From Acidocella sp. (lineage in GTDB: Bacteria; Pseudomonadota; Alphaproteobacteria; Acetobacterales; Acetobacteraceae), in the NCBI GenBank assembly GCA_027308685.1, contig DAIDEE010000007.1:1-64000 (forward strand): a DNA stretch of 64,000 bases, read 5' to 3'. Position 1 is the first letter of the stretch. Every line of letters starts with the position of its first letter. Positions 1 to 9,395 of the stretch are shown here, piece by piece. Below the pieces are notes generated by a model, which was given only the letters and a program-made list of their open reading frames with translations, did no database searches and was not told where the DNA came from. The position numbers and the translations under genes were made by a program.

Positions 1-39
1 CTCCTTAGGCTTATTTTGCCAGCCGCTTTACATGCTATC

Positions 40-561
40 ATGATCAAAGCACGGCATTTGGTGACGGCGCGGTTGGTGATGTCGCCGGTTGGGGGCGGCG
101 ATTTGCAGGATTTGGTCGCACTGAAGGCTGACCCTCAGGCATTTGCGCAAATGCTGGGTGGCGTTCGTTCTGCCCAGCGGACGGCGGAGGAGTTGGCGGA
201 AGAGATCAGGGCCTGGGGTGAATTTGGGTTTGGCATGTGGGCGGTGAGGGTGCGCGGCGGGCACAAGCTGCTAGGGGTCACAGGGTTGATGCATCGCCCG
301 GACGGTCGGGGGATCGCATTACGGTTCGCATTTTGGCCAGCGGCGCGAGGGGTGGGGCTAGCCACTGAGGCTGTTCACGCGGCATTAGTTTATGCTCACG
401 ATACTGTCGGATTGGAAAAAATTGTGGCCGTGGCACGCGAAGATAATTTCGCATCCCGGATCGTGCTAGGCGCAATTGGCATGTGGGAGGCCGAGCGTTT
501 CAACCGGGATGGGGTAACATTACTGGTTTATAATTCTGTTCGTCACCGCAACGCTGGGTGA
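40..561 (+). CDS. GNAT-family N-acetyltransferase (RimJ/RimL type)
   Basis: Predicted cytosolic acetyl-CoA-dependent N-acetyltransferase of about 173 residues. The N-terminus has the 'T.RL...' beta strand usual in RimJ/RimL-like proteins, and the acetyl-CoA pyrophosphate-binding motif A is seen as RGVGLATEA in the middle of the protein, followed by the 'A.ARE.N..S' region typical of this subfamily. ATG at 40 is preferred because homologues usually begin just before the T.RL strand; a TTG at 16 is in frame and would add eight residues. The substrate (ribosomal protein, small amine or antibiotic) cannot be read from sequence. It stands alone at the window edge, so any upstream partner is out of view. 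Confidence 0.85.
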   Translation: MIKARHLVTARLVMSPVGGGDLQDLVALKADPQAFAQMLGGVRSAQRTAEELAEEIRAWGEFGFGMWAVRVRGGHKLLGVTGLMHRPDGRGIALRFAFWPAARGVGLATEAVHAALVYAHDTVGLEKIVAVAREDNFASRIVLGAIGMWEAERFNRDGVTLLVYNSVRHRNAG

Positions 562-642
562 AATCGCCTCCATTATCGTTCAATGTGCTTGCCTAAAGCC
601 GACGGGGTGTTGATAGGATTATCCTGTTTTAGGGACTTGGCG

Positions 643-951
643 ATGACTCGTGACGAGCAAAAACAGATAATCGAATTTATCGAGCGGGCGATGGGAGCCG
701 GATTCGACGTGGCGAATGCCACCATTGATATTGAGGCTGACGCGATCATTCGTGCTTTATTTGTCCGTAATCCTGACGCCGCATATCGCGTGACGATGTT
801 GGCGATGCGTCAAGCCGAGGAGCTTGATTGGTTGAGGGTTAAACCCTGCGGTTCAAACGAGCTGAAAGTAAGGGGGTTATGGGCCAAACTCCAAGGATTG
901 AAGCGCTGGTTCCAGAGACAGCTTCATCACGGTGCAACACAGCAATCGTAG
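643..951 (+). CDS. Short protein resembling the N-terminal part of DUF2076
   Basis: A protein of about 102 residues starting at ATG 643, which has a purine-rich AGGGA upstream; an in-frame ATG at 583 would add 20 residues that look unlike the rest. Residues 1-65 (MTRDEQKQ..., D-E-A-D--I, NPDAAYR, Q-EEL) resemble the N-terminal helical part of DUF2076 proteins from memory of that family. Full DUF2076 proteins are about twice as long, with a low-complexity middle and a glycine-rich C-terminus, both absent here; the C-terminus is instead basic (KLQGLKRWFQRQ). It may be a free-standing N-terminal module or a remnant. Function unknown. Confidence 0.5.
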   Translation: MTRDEQKQIIEFIERAMGAGFDVANATIDIEADAIIRALFVRNPDAAYRVTMLAMRQAEELDWLRVKPCGSNELKVRGLWAKLQGLKRWFQRQLHHGATQQS

Positions 952-1050
952 GGTGGGTCGCTTGTCAATTCTGCCATATTAGATAATGCAACCCCCTTGT
1001 CTCGTGGGCGATGCGTAGCTTTATAGGTTATTCATCACGCGGGGGGTATC

Positions 1051-1746
1051 GTGGCAAAGTCTCACTTGAAGAAGTCGGCTCTTATTGTTGGTGCGTCGCG
1101 GGGGCTAGGCTTGGGGCTGGCGACAGAGTTTCTAGACCGTGGCTGGCACGTAACGGCCACCATACGCCATGAGCCAGCGCCTTCTGTATTCCAGAAGTTT
1201 TCAGGACAAGTTGCCATTGAGATGCTCGATATAAACGACCTTGCCTCCGTGGAGGCATTTTTATCCCGTGTCACCGATCAAATTTTTGATGTTGCGTTTA
1301 TCAATGCGGGCATTAGTGCACCCGAGGGTAAAACTGCTGAAACGGTTACACCGGAAGAAATGACGCATTTGTTCATGACAAATGCTATTTCGCCAATCAG
1401 ACTCGGCGCCAAGTTGTGTGAAAATATTAAGCCAGAAACTGGCATTCTGGCCTTCATGACATCTATTTTGGGTAGCGTAACATTAAGTGGTGGAGCCTAT
1501 GCGCCGCTTTATTGTGCTAGCAAATCAGCTTTGAACCAACTTACCCGCAGCTTTGTGGCGGGTATGAAGCAAAATATCACAGTGTTATCCATGCATCCTG
1601 GTTGGGTTAAAACTGACATGGGTGGCTCGGGCGCCGACATCGACGTTATGACCAGCGCCAAAGGGATGGTGGATGTACTGGAAGCCAAAGCTGGGAGCGG
1701 TAAGCATGAATATTTGGATTACCGGGGGAAGACTATTCCTTGGTGA
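1051..1746 (+). CDS. Short-chain dehydrogenase/reductase (SDR)
   Basis: Classical SDR of 231 residues, an NAD(P)-dependent oxidoreductase expected in the cytosol. The Rossmann dinucleotide loop GASRGLG is at residues 14-20, the NAG motif at 85-87, the catalytic Ser near 138 and the YxxxK pair at Y154 and K158, so the active site is complete. The start is a GTG at 1051, preceded by a strong G-rich Shine-Dalgarno (GGGGGG). Length and the 'R...GLGL' beginning fit the small C-factor/CsgA-like SDR group. The substrate is not predictable. Codon use looks less GC-rich than in the metabolic genes further along, but no transfer marks flank it. The 208 bases after it hold no gene I can support. Confidence 0.88.
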   Translation: MAKSHLKKSALIVGASRGLGLGLATEFLDRGWHVTATIRHEPAPSVFQKFSGQVAIEMLDINDLASVEAFLSRVTDQIFDVAFINAGISAPEGKTAETVTPEEMTHLFMTNAISPIRLGAKLCENIKPETGILAFMTSILGSVTLSGGAYAPLYCASKSALNQLTRSFVAGMKQNITVLSMHPGWVKTDMGGSGADIDVMTSAKGMVDVLEAKAGSGKHEYLDYRGKTIPW

Positions 1747-1954
1747 TGATTGGCTTTTGCGGAGTACTTTTTAATTTTACCATATGGCTTGGTGCCCGTT
1801 ATCCTTCGTTAACCTGTCAGTGATAAGTCATATATACTGGCAAAATGCTGGTCGTTTTGAAATTTTTACAGCAGATATCGGAAGCATTGAATGGGTCAAG
1901 ATCGTTTGAAATCATAAGGAGATGTCGGAGCTTTGAACATATAGGGTAAGCAAA

Positions 1955-2365
1955 ATGGCGGGGCTTGTCGTCGAGCTAAAGCAAAATGAGATGATTATCA
2001 TCAATGGTGCCGCCATTCGCTTTCGTACTAAATCGCGCGTCGAGATTACCGGAAAAGCCCGGTTTTTATATGGCAAACAAATTTTGCTGCCTGAGGATGC
2101 TAATACGCCGGCCGCATTGATTTATCTGGCGGTTCAAACGGCCTATATCGGCAATGCTGATGAACGGGTTAAAGCATTCGATGAAGTGCGGACATTGGCA
2201 GAGCAGTTTCAACTTCAAACGAAATCAGCTCTAGCCAGAGATATTCTCGATAAAATCATGGCGCTGGTTGAAGCGCAGCAATGTTATGAGGCGTTGAAAT
2301 TTGCGCGGCGGATTATGCAACATGAAGCTTCGCTACAGCAGGTGCATTATCGTTGCGAGAGATAA
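1955..2365 (+). CDS. flbT: Flagellin synthesis regulator FlbT
   Basis: Protein of 136 residues matching FlbT in length and pattern: it opens with a lysine/glutamate beta-strand region (LVVELKQNE, INGAAIRF), followed by 'ILLPEDANTPAALIYLAVQTAYIG' split over residues 47-70, and ends in helices. In alphaproteobacteria such as Caulobacter, FlbT binds the flagellin mRNA leader and limits flagellin translation until the hook is finished; FlaF is its usual partner and neighbour. Here neither flaF nor any other flagellar gene is present. The ATG at 1955 lies after 'GGGTAAGCAA'. The stop overlaps the 3' end of the convergent transporter gene by 19 bases. Confidence 0.9.
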   Translation: MAGLVVELKQNEMIIINGAAIRFRTKSRVEITGKARFLYGKQILLPEDANTPAALIYLAVQTAYIGNADERVKAFDEVRTLAEQFQLQTKSALARDILDKIMALVEAQQCYEALKFARRIMQHEASLQQVHYRCER

Positions 2366-3294
2366 ACAGCCAGCAATACCAATGCCCCGCCGGCTAATTC
2401 CCATAATCGTACCGGTTCTCCCAACAGCAACGCGCCCCCGATCAAGCTGACCACCGGCAGCAAATATAAATACCAGCCAGCTTTTTCAGCGCCCAAAACC
2501 GCGCTTCCCGCGTTCCAGGCCAGCATGGCGATGACCGAGGTGCCAAGCGTCAGGGTGATTGTCACCAACCAATCCCAACCGGTCATGGTGACCAGCATGC
2601 CCGGCATTTGCGGCAGCCCGCTAAGCAGCATGGGGATAGCCCCGAACATGACGGTAACGGCGGTGGTGGGCAGCGCTCCGCGCCGGTTGATCAGGGCGGG
2701 TACGATCACGCAGTAAATGGCCCAGAGCACCGCCGCCAATAACACCAGCGCATCGCCCACCGGGTCGCCCAAGGCGGGACCGCTCCCTTGAGCCAGTAAA
2801 ATAACCCCGGCCAGCCCAATGAACGTGGCGATGATGGTCAATGGGGCCGGAAACCGGCGCTGGGCGATGGCCGAGAACAGCACGATAAACAGCGGCTCCA
2901 CGCCATCGAGCAAGCCGGTCAGCCCTGCCGAGACGCTGCGCTGACCAAGGGCCGCCGGTATATTATACCCCGCCACGCCGACCAGCCCGCAGATCAACCC
3001 CAGTGCCCAGTCGCGCCGGTTCCAGTGCCGGGCCTGCCATAATAAAGGTGAGAAAATCAGCGCGGCCAGCGTATAGCGCAGCCCGGTAAAGGCCATGGCG
3101 GGCATACCGGCAAAGCCGGATCCCACCATGTAGCGTGTGCCGATGGGGGAAAACCCCCATAATGTGACCGCCAGAACGGTAGCGGCAATGGCAAACCCGG
3201 GGGTTAATCCGGGCTTGGAACCAAGATTCAGCCCAGGTTTGAGAGCCCTGCGCTCAAAACTTCCACGCCCGGCAGAATTTTGCCCTCCATCCAT
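2347..3294 (-). CDS. EamA/DMT-family transporter
   Basis: Inner membrane protein of 315 residues with about ten predicted hydrophobic segments arranged as two EamA halves (roughly residues 37-165 and 180-312); the family exports amino acids, nucleobases or other metabolites, and the substrate here is unknown. The first membrane segment begins near residue 34 and no ATG, GTG or TTG occurs in frame between the ATG at 3294 and that segment. The start therefore probably lies 67 bases inside the 3' end of pgk, making it the last gene of a tkt-gap-pgk-eamA operon. An 8-bp stem (3193-3200 with 3209-3216) just after the pgk stop falls in its coding sequence but lacks a T-run. Confidence 0.87.
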   Translation of the reverse strand: MDGGQNSAGRGSFERRALKPGLNLGSKPGLTPGFAIAATVLAVTLWGFSPIGTRYMVGSGFAGMPAMAFTGLRYTLAALIFSPLLWQARHWNRRDWALGLICGLVGVAGYNIPAALGQRSVSAGLTGLLDGVEPLFIVLFSAIAQRRFPAPLTIIATFIGLAGVILLAQGSGPALGDPVGDALVLLAAVLWAIYCVIVPALINRRGALPTTAVTVMFGAIPMLLSGLPQMPGMLVTMTGWDWLVTITLTLGTSVIAMLAWNAGSAVLGAEKAGWYLYLLPVVSLIGGALLLGEPVRLWELAGGALVLLAVYLSQR

Positions 3295-4439
3295 TCGAGG
3301 AATGCTCCGCCGGCACTTGATAAATACGTCATGGAGTCAGCCGCACCAGCCAGACGCAGGGCGGAAACGGTGTCACCGCCGCCGCCGACTGAGATCAACG
3401 TACCATCCACTGTGGCCTTGGCAACCGCATCGGCCAGGGCGTTGGTGGCTGTCTGGAAGGGGGGAGTCTCAAACGCACCGAGCGGGCCGTTCCACAACAG
3501 GGTTTTAATATGGGGCAGCCGGGCGATGATGCCCGCTACCGTCGCCGGACCAACATCCAGCGCCATCATGTTGGCGGGCACGGCATCGACGCCAACCACC
3601 TGCGTCGGTGGGTTGGTGGAGAAGGTTTCGCTGACCACTAAATCGACGGGCAGAATAATCTCGCAGCCCTCTTCCTTGGCGGTCGCCAGGATGCTGAGCG
3701 CGGTGGCGTGCAGGTCTTTTTCCTGCAAGGATTTGCCGACATCATGGCCTTGCGCGGCCAGGAAGGTATTGGCCATGGCACCGCCGATGACCAGAATATC
3801 CACCTTGGCAACCAGGTTGGTGAGCAGATCGAGCTTGGTGGAGACCTTCGAGCCAGCCACAATCGCCGCCACGGGCCGTTGCGGGTCGCCCAAAGCTGCT
3901 GATAGGGCGGCTAGTTCGGCCTGCATCAGGCGGCCAGCATAGGCCGGGCGCAGCCGCGCCACGCCCTCGGTGCTGGAATGGGCACGATGGGCGGCGGAAA
4001 AGGCGTCGTTCACGTAAATATCGGCCAGATCAGCCAGCGATTGCGAGAGGTCAGGGTCGTTGGCTTCCTCGCCGGCGTGGAAGCGGGTGTTTTCCAGTAC
4101 CAGCACATCGCCATCATTCAATTTTGCCACGGCAGCCTCGGCCACCGGGCCGATGCAATCATCAGCAAAGGCAACCTCATGGCCCAGCACCGTACCAAGG
4201 GCTGCAGCGATGGGCCGCAGTGACATGGCGGGGACGGGCTTGCCCTTCGGACGGTCGAAATGGCTGCAAACAATCACCTTCGCCCCGGCGGCGGACAATT
4301 CGTTGATCGTCGGGGCCAGGCGTTCCAACCGTGTGAGGTCGGAGATTTTGCCATCCTGCATGGGCACGTTCAAATCCGCACGCACCAGGACGCGCAGACC
4401 TTTGACGGCGACATTGTCCAGAGTACGCGCGGACGCCAT
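3228..4439 (-). CDS. pgk: Phosphoglycerate kinase
   Basis: Catalyses transfer of phosphate from 1,3-bisphosphoglycerate to ADP in glycolysis, and the reverse in gluconeogenesis or the Calvin cycle; cytosolic. The predicted protein is 403 residues, normal for the family. The substrate-binding segment near the N-terminus (RADLNVP), the 'SHFDRPKG' segment, the 'PAYAGRLM' region and the C-terminal glycine-rich 'SVGGGGDTV' nucleotide loop are all present. ATG at 4439 is chosen over an upstream in-frame ATG at 4499 because it gives the usual N-terminus and lies one base after the gap stop codon, which indicates translational coupling. It is third in a tkt-gap-pgk cluster and overlaps the start of eamA. 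Confidence 0.97.
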   Translation of the reverse strand: MASARTLDNVAVKGLRVLVRADLNVPMQDGKISDLTRLERLAPTINELSAAGAKVIVCSHFDRPKGKPVPAMSLRPIAAALGTVLGHEVAFADDCIGPVAEAAVAKLNDGDVLVLENTRFHAGEEANDPDLSQSLADLADIYVNDAFSAAHRAHSSTEGVARLRPAYAGRLMQAELAALSAALGDPQRPVAAIVAGSKVSTKLDLLTNLVAKVDILVIGGAMANTFLAAQGHDVGKSLQEKDLHATALSILATAKEEGCEIILPVDLVVSETFSTNPPTQVVGVDAVPANMMALDVGPATVAGIIARLPHIKTLLWNGPLGAFETPPFQTATNALADAVAKATVDGTLISVGGGGDTVSALRLAGAADSMTYLSSAGGAFLEWMEGKILPGVEVLSAGLSNLG

Positions 4440-4440
4440 A

Positions 4441-5454
4441 TTAAAGCGACCCGAACAGAGCGGCGGTGTCAGACATGCGGTTGGAGAAACCCCATTCATT
4501 GTCGTACCAGCCCATCACCCGCGCCATTGCTCCATCCACGACAGTAGTTTGTGGGGCGTCGAAGCTGCATGAGAACGGCACATGATTGAAGTCCATACTG
4601 ACTAGCTTGGCAGTGGAATAATCTAAAATACCTTTCAGCTCGCCTTCACTCGCCGCCTTGAAGGCGGCGTTAATTTCTTCCTTGGTCGCTTGCGTCTTCA
4701 AATTCACGTCGAACGATACCAGCGAAACGTTTGGCGTTGGAACACGGATAGAGGTACCGTCCAATTTTCCGAGTAATTCAGGGAAAACCAGGCCAACGGC
4801 CTTGGCGGCTCCTGTCGAAGTCGGGATCATGGAAACTGCAGCAGCGCGAGCGCGGTGCAAATCCTTATGCAGTGTGTCAACCGTCTTCTGGTCGCCGGTA
4901 TAGGAATGGATTGTCACCATATAGCCGCGTTCGATGCCGAATTTTTCATGCAGCACCTTCACCATCGGCGCCAGGCAGTTGGTGGTGCAGGAGGCGTTGG
5001 AGATGATGGTCATGTCCGTGGTGATGGTCTTGTGGTTCACGCCATAAACGATCGTGGCATCAACCCCGTCCGCCGGGGCTGAGATTAGTACCTTGCGAGC
5101 CCCTGCGGCGATCAGCTTGGCGGCATCATCACGTTTGGTGAACAGACCGGTGCATTCCATGGCCACGTCAACGCCGCTCAACGGCACTTTGGCCGGATCA
5201 CGTTCGGCTGAGACTTTGATCGGCGCGTAGGTGCGGCCATTATGGGTGATCACCAGCGTGTCGCCCACCACCTCAACCGTACCGGGGAAGCGGCCATGCA
5301 CTGAGTCATAGCGGAACATATGGGCGTTATCCTCAACGCTGCCGAGGTCGTTGATCAGCACCGGGGTAATGTCAGTGCGGCCACTTTCAATCATCGCACG
5401 CATAACCAAGCGACCAATCCGGCCAAACCCATTGATCGCAATTTTAACAGCCAT
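4441..5454 (-). CDS. gap: Glyceraldehyde-3-phosphate dehydrogenase, type I
   Basis: Converts glyceraldehyde 3-phosphate plus NAD(P) and phosphate to 1,3-bisphosphoglycerate. The 337-residue protein has the Rossmann NGFGRIGR at 8-15, the catalytic cysteine C156 in SNASCTTNC, the base H183 in TIHSYTGDQ, and the C-terminal WYDNEWGF signature. Asp in 'LINDL' (about residue 36) is at the position that favours NAD in many type I enzymes, so NAD use is likely but not proven. It lies between tkt (stop only two bases upstream of its start) and pgk (starting one base after its stop), so the three are almost certainly co-transcribed. Confidence 0.97.
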   Translation of the reverse strand: MAVKIAINGFGRIGRLVMRAMIESGRTDITPVLINDLGSVEDNAHMFRYDSVHGRFPGTVEVVGDTLVITHNGRTYAPIKVSAERDPAKVPLSGVDVAMECTGLFTKRDDAAKLIAAGARKVLISAPADGVDATIVYGVNHKTITTDMTIISNASCTTNCLAPMVKVLHEKFGIERGYMVTIHSYTGDQKTVDTLHKDLHRARAAAVSMIPTSTGAAKAVGLVFPELLGKLDGTSIRVPTPNVSLVSFDVNLKTQATKEEINAAFKAASEGELKGILDYSTAKLVSMDFNHVPFSCSFDAPQTTVVDGAMARVMGWYDNEWGFSNRMSDTAALFGSL

Positions 5455-5456
5455 TT

Positions 5457-7493
5457 TTAAACTCCTGCCTTCTTAACAGCGGCGACGATCGCCGATTCGG
5501 TGATGCCAAAATATTCATAAAGTTTCTCAGCGGGTGCGCTGGCGCCAAAGCCCTTCATACCGATGAAGCTGCCATTTGGCCCCAGCCAGCGGTCCCACCC
5601 GAAGCTGACAGCAGCCTCAATGCCGATGCGCGGGACATCTCCCAACACTTCGGCTTGATAGGCGGTGTCCTGCGCTTCAAAGAGTTCAAAGCTGGGGGCG
5701 GAGACAACAGCCACCTGAACACCTTCCTTGGCCAGAGTGGCGCGGGCGGCCATGGCGAGGGCGACTTCAGTGCCGGTAGCAATCAATGTGGCGGCGCGTT
5801 TGCCTGTGGCTTCTGCCAGAACATAGGCGCCGCGGGCGCATTTATTGCCATTGGCGTCCGTGCGCAGGGCCGGGACGGCCTGACGTGAAAGCACCAGTAA
5901 ACTGGGGCCGGTGATATTGCGAATGGCAAGGTCCCAGCATTCGGCAGTTTCCATAGCGTCAGCCGGGCGTAACACAAGCACGTTTGGCATGGCCCGCAGA
6001 CTGGCCAAATGCTCAACGGGCTGATGGGTGGGACCATCTTCGCCCAGGCCAATAGAATCATGGGTCAGCACGTGAATCACGCGCGTTCCCATCAGGGCTG
6101 CGAGGCGGATAGCCGAGCGCATATAGTCGGTGAAGACAAAAAAGGTCCCGCCGTAGGGGATAAGGCCGCCGTGAAGTGCGATGCCGTTCATGGCGGCAGC
6201 CATGCCGAACTCGCGCACACCGTAATAAAGGTAGCGGGCGGCAAAATTATCGGCGGTGGCCCCGGCCATGCCCTTCACCAAGGTAAGGTTTGAGCCGGTG
6301 AGGTCTGCTGAGCCACCAATCAACTCCGGCATTGTGGGCACCAGCATTTCCAACGCTTTCTGGCTGGCCTGACGGGTCGCCAGTTTGGGTTTTTGCTCAG
6401 CCAGGCTGGCTTTGTAGTCCCGCATGGCGTCGGCATAGGCTTCGGGCAGTTTGGCGGCCATGACGCGCTCAAACTCGGTACGCTGCGGATGTTTCGCCAG
6501 ACGCTTCAGCCAGGCGCGGCGTGTGCTGGCGCCGCGGCTGCCGGCGGCTTTCCAAGGGGCAGCAATGCTTTCAGGAACGGTGAACGGCAGATAAGGCCAG
6601 CCCAGCGCCGCCTTGGCCTGTTCAGCTTCCACCCCGCCCAATGCCGCGCCATGGCTGCCCGCCGTGCCCGCTTTGGTGGGAGCGCCAAAGCCGATGATGG
6701 TCTTGCACGCGATAATGGTAGGTTTGGAGGATTTGGCCGCAAAATTCAGCGCCGCTTGCACCGCCGCAAAATCATGCCCGTCCACCCGGCGGGTGGCCCA
6801 ACCGTAGGCAGCGAAACGCTTCAGCGGGTCCTCAGAGGTTGAGATATCGGTGCCGCCATCGATAGAGATGCTGTTGTCATCCCAAAGAACCGTAAGTTTG
6901 TTTAGTTTTAGATGCCCGGCCAGGGCGCCGGCTTCATGGCTGATCCCTTCCATAAGGCAGCCGTCGCCGGCGATTACGAATGTACGATGGTCGACGAGGC
7001 TTTTGCCGAACTTGGCAGCCAGCAAACGTTCGGCAATGGCCATGCCGACAGCGGTGGCCAGCCCTTGACCCAGCGGGCCGGTGGTCATTTCGATGGCAGG
7101 GTGTTCGTGATATTCCGGGTGCCCGGCGGTGACGGAATGCAACTGCCGGAAATTCTTCAGGTCATCGATGGTCATGCCTTCGTGGCCGGTCAGATGCAGC
7201 AACGCATATAGCAGCATGGACCCATGGCCCGCAGACAGCACAAAGCGGTCGCGGTCCGGCCATTTTGGGTCCACGGCGTCGAACTTCATTGCCTTGGTCC
7301 AAAGTGCGGTGGCAGCGTCGGCCATGCCCATGGGCATCCCCGGGTGACCGGATTTGGCGGCTTCCACCGCGTCAATCGTCAGCGCCCGGATGGCGTTCGC
7401 CATATCGCGCTCAGGCGTCGCCGGCTGGGCCAAAATCGCCGCCTGGCGGGCCAATGCGGCCTCGTTGCCAGAATTGTCTGCTATGCTTGCCAT
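5457..7493 (-). CDS. tkt: Transketolase
   Basis: Thiamine-diphosphate enzyme moving two-carbon units between sugar phosphates in the pentose phosphate and Calvin pathways. Length is 678 residues from ATG 7493, which has GGAATAAG upstream; an in-frame ATG at 7556 adds 21 residues that do not look like transketolase. Visible features are the N-terminal 'AKSGHPGMPMG' region, the thiamine-diphosphate motif GDGCLMEG, 'DDNSISIDG', the middle-domain 'REFGMAAAMNG' with the catalytic glutamate, and 'FTDYMR'. It heads a tkt-gap-pgk operon, an order common in alphaproteobacteria. No phosphoribulokinase or RuBisCO gene is in view, so Calvin cycle use is not supported here. Confidence 0.96.
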   Translation of the reverse strand: MASIADNSGNEAALARQAAILAQPATPERDMANAIRALTIDAVEAAKSGHPGMPMGMADAATALWTKAMKFDAVDPKWPDRDRFVLSAGHGSMLLYALLHLTGHEGMTIDDLKNFRQLHSVTAGHPEYHEHPAIEMTTGPLGQGLATAVGMAIAERLLAAKFGKSLVDHRTFVIAGDGCLMEGISHEAGALAGHLKLNKLTVLWDDNSISIDGGTDISTSEDPLKRFAAYGWATRRVDGHDFAAVQAALNFAAKSSKPTIIACKTIIGFGAPTKAGTAGSHGAALGGVEAEQAKAALGWPYLPFTVPESIAAPWKAAGSRGASTRRAWLKRLAKHPQRTEFERVMAAKLPEAYADAMRDYKASLAEQKPKLATRQASQKALEMLVPTMPELIGGSADLTGSNLTLVKGMAGATADNFAARYLYYGVREFGMAAAMNGIALHGGLIPYGGTFFVFTDYMRSAIRLAALMGTRVIHVLTHDSIGLGEDGPTHQPVEHLASLRAMPNVLVLRPADAMETAECWDLAIRNITGPSLLVLSRQAVPALRTDANGNKCARGAYVLAEATGKRAATLIATGTEVALAMAARATLAKEGVQVAVVSAPSFELFEAQDTAYQAEVLGDVPRIGIEAAVSFGWDRWLGPNGSFIGMKGFGASAPAEKLYEYFGITESAIVAAVKKAGV

Positions 7494-7654
7494 GTCTTGC
7501 TTATTCCAACCTGATGAGGGTGTGCATAATAGGCAAGACGGCTGGCAGCAACCCAACTCGCACTTAAACCCCCCAAAAGCGCTTCTTAAACGCCTCGCTG
7601 ACGTGACGGAGCTTATAATGCCGGGTCAGTCCGCCAGGTGTCTGCCCCGGTGAA

Positions 7655-8128
7655 TTAGAACTTCAACCAGCGCGGCACCCGCCGGGTGTATATGTCCCAT
7701 TCAGGGCCGAACAAGGCGGCGAGATGTCTCTCCTCGCGCTGGATTGCCAGGATTGTCACGGCCTGAATAGCGGCGGCATCGAGCACCGCGAACCATAAAT
7801 TACCAAAGGTCAGCGCGGCACCAGCCAACAGGATGCTATTGCCCAGGTAGATCGGGTTGCGCGACATTGAAAAAGGAAAAGCCGTCACCAACGTGGTGGC
7901 AGCACGATGGGGGAGAATATTGGCGCGTTGACGATACATTCTCAGCATCGCCGCGCAGTCAAATATCAGCCCTGCCGCCATGATAACGCCACCGATGGGG
8001 TGCAGAGCGGCGGGAACAAACTGTGCGGAGGGAATTACCAGATTCACCAGCCACGCCACAATAGCCGCTGCCCCGTAAATCAGGGGCGGCCAGGGGATGG
8101 TGTTGGGGGCAGTCGCGGATGGTTTCAT
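7655..8128 (-). CDS. Isoprenylcysteine methyltransferase-like (PEMT/ICMT) membrane protein
   Basis: Membrane protein of 157 residues with about four hydrophobic segments. The C-terminal half holds the signature of the ICMT/PEMT-type membrane methyltransferase superfamily: 'SRNPIYLG' near residue 90, then 'REERHLAALFG-EW--Y-RRVPRW' at the end. Eukaryotic relatives use S-adenosylmethionine to methylate isoprenylcysteines or phospholipids; the bacterial substrate is unknown, so enzymatic function is an inference from the family. It is divergent from dnaN. The roughly 160 bases between it and tkt hold no gene; they should contain the tkt promoter, but I could not point to confident -35/-10 boxes. 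Confidence 0.8.
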   Translation of the reverse strand: MKPSATAPNTIPWPPLIYGAAAIVAWLVNLVIPSAQFVPAALHPIGGVIMAAGLIFDCAAMLRMYRQRANILPHRAATTLVTAFPFSMSRNPIYLGNSILLAGAALTFGNLWFAVLDAAAIQAVTILAIQREERHLAALFGPEWDIYTRRVPRWLKF

Positions 8129-8241
8129 GACCGTCTTTATGGCTCGAAATCGGGCTTTTCGCTATGGTCTTCCCCGAATCCCGGCCTATTGCTAGTGTGG
8201 CTCGAATCGGCGGCATTAAAGCTGGCGTTGGGAAAATCATT

Positions 8242-9366
8242 ATGAAGTTCAAGGCTGATCGCGCCACCCTGATGAAGTCTCTGGCCCACGTGCAGAACGT
8301 CGTCGAGAAGCGTAATACCATCCCCATTCTGGCCAACGTGCTTTTGGCGGTGCGCGACGGTAAGCTGACGATAGCGGCTACCGACCTTGAGATTGCTTTG
8401 GTTGAAGAAGTGCCAGCGCAGGCCACCCGTAACGGCGCCATTACGGTTCCAGCCGCCACTTTGTATGAGATTGTCCGCCGTCAGCCTGAAAATGCTGAGA
8501 TTGAGCTCGACCATCCGGGTGGCGATGCCCAGCTTGCGCTGCGGGCCGGGCGCTATGCCACCAGCTTGGTAGCTCTCAGCGTTGATGAGTTCCCCAAACT
8601 CGATGCTGGTAAGCTTTCCCACACGTTCAGCCTGTCGGCTCTGAATTTGCGCGGGTTGATTGACCGGACGAAGTTCGCGATTTCTACCGAGGAAACCCGT
8701 TATTACCTGAACGGTATTTTTCTGCACGCCGCAGATGCTGATGGTGAGCCGGTTTTGCGCGCGGTGGCGACCGACGGGCACCGTCTGGCCCGCGTCGAGG
8801 AACCCCTGCCGGAGGGTGCGGCTGGAATGCCAGGCGTGATCATTCCACGTAAGACAGTGAATGAGTTGCGTAAGTTGCTTGACGAAGTGAGCGGCGAGAT
8901 TGAGATTGCGCTGTCGGAGACCCGTATTCAGTTCACCATCGGCACGATGCGGCTGACCAGCAAATTGATCGACGGCACCTTCCCCGATTATGACCGTGTG
9001 ATTCCACGCGGTAACGATAAAATCCTGCGCGTTAATCAGAAGGATTTTTCGGCAGCGGTATCACGCGTCTCGGCCATCTCATCCGAGCGTCACCGGCCGG
9101 TGAAACTCTCATTGGCGAAGGATTTGCTGGTGATTTCGGCAGCCAGCCCTGAGCAGGGAACGGCTTCTGAGGAATTGGACGCGGACCGGATCAAGTATGA
9201 TGCTGGCCCCCTCGAAATCGGCTTTCAGGCGCGTTACCTAAATGACGTGACCGAGCAGATTGAGGGCGACGTAGAGTTTGTCTTCGCTGACGGTGCGGCA
9301 CCTACCTTGGTGCGCGACCCCAATGACCTGCGGGCGGTGTATGTGCTAATGCCCATGCGGGTGTGA
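8242..9366 (+). CDS. dnaN: DNA polymerase III beta subunit (sliding clamp)
   Basis: The ring-shaped processivity clamp of the replicase. The product is 374 residues from the ATG at 8242, preceded by GGAAAA; an in-frame ATG at 8164 adds unrelated residues. The start MKFKADRATL, the 'KRNTIPILANVLL' segment, 'ATDLEIAL', 'LNGIFLH', 'VATDGHRLA' and the C-terminal 'YVLMPMR' are typical. It is followed by recF 29 bases later, the order seen in many bacteria. dnaA is not adjacent here, as is usual in alphaproteobacteria. The clamp-binding peptide of the HdaA-like protein at 40.9-41.6 kb is a plausible partner. Confidence 0.97.
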   Translation: MKFKADRATLMKSLAHVQNVVEKRNTIPILANVLLAVRDGKLTIAATDLEIALVEEVPAQATRNGAITVPAATLYEIVRRQPENAEIELDHPGGDAQLALRAGRYATSLVALSVDEFPKLDAGKLSHTFSLSALNLRGLIDRTKFAISTEETRYYLNGIFLHAADADGEPVLRAVATDGHRLARVEEPLPEGAAGMPGVIIPRKTVNELRKLLDEVSGEIEIALSETRIQFTIGTMRLTSKLIDGTFPDYDRVIPRGNDKILRVNQKDFSAAVSRVSAISSERHRPVKLSLAKDLLVISAASPEQGTASEELDADRIKYDAGPLEIGFQARYLNDVTEQIEGDVEFVFADGAAPTLVRDPNDLRAVYVLMPMRV

Positions 9367-9395
9367 GCACGAAACAATTAAACGGGGTTTAAGCA

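Noticed and set aside
1747-1954. Sigma-54-type (-24/-12) promoter upstream of flbT
   Set aside because: The closest candidate (TGGCAAAATGCTGG) lacks the GC dinucleotide at the correct spacing.
3193-3230. Hairpin just after the pgk stop as a terminator
   Set aside because: The stem is only 8 bp with a G-T pair, has no T-run, and lies in the likely coding sequence of the transporter gene.
3280-3942. 220-codon open frame on the plus strand inside pgk
   Set aside because: Same cause: antisense shadow of a conserved gene, with low-complexity translation and no motif.
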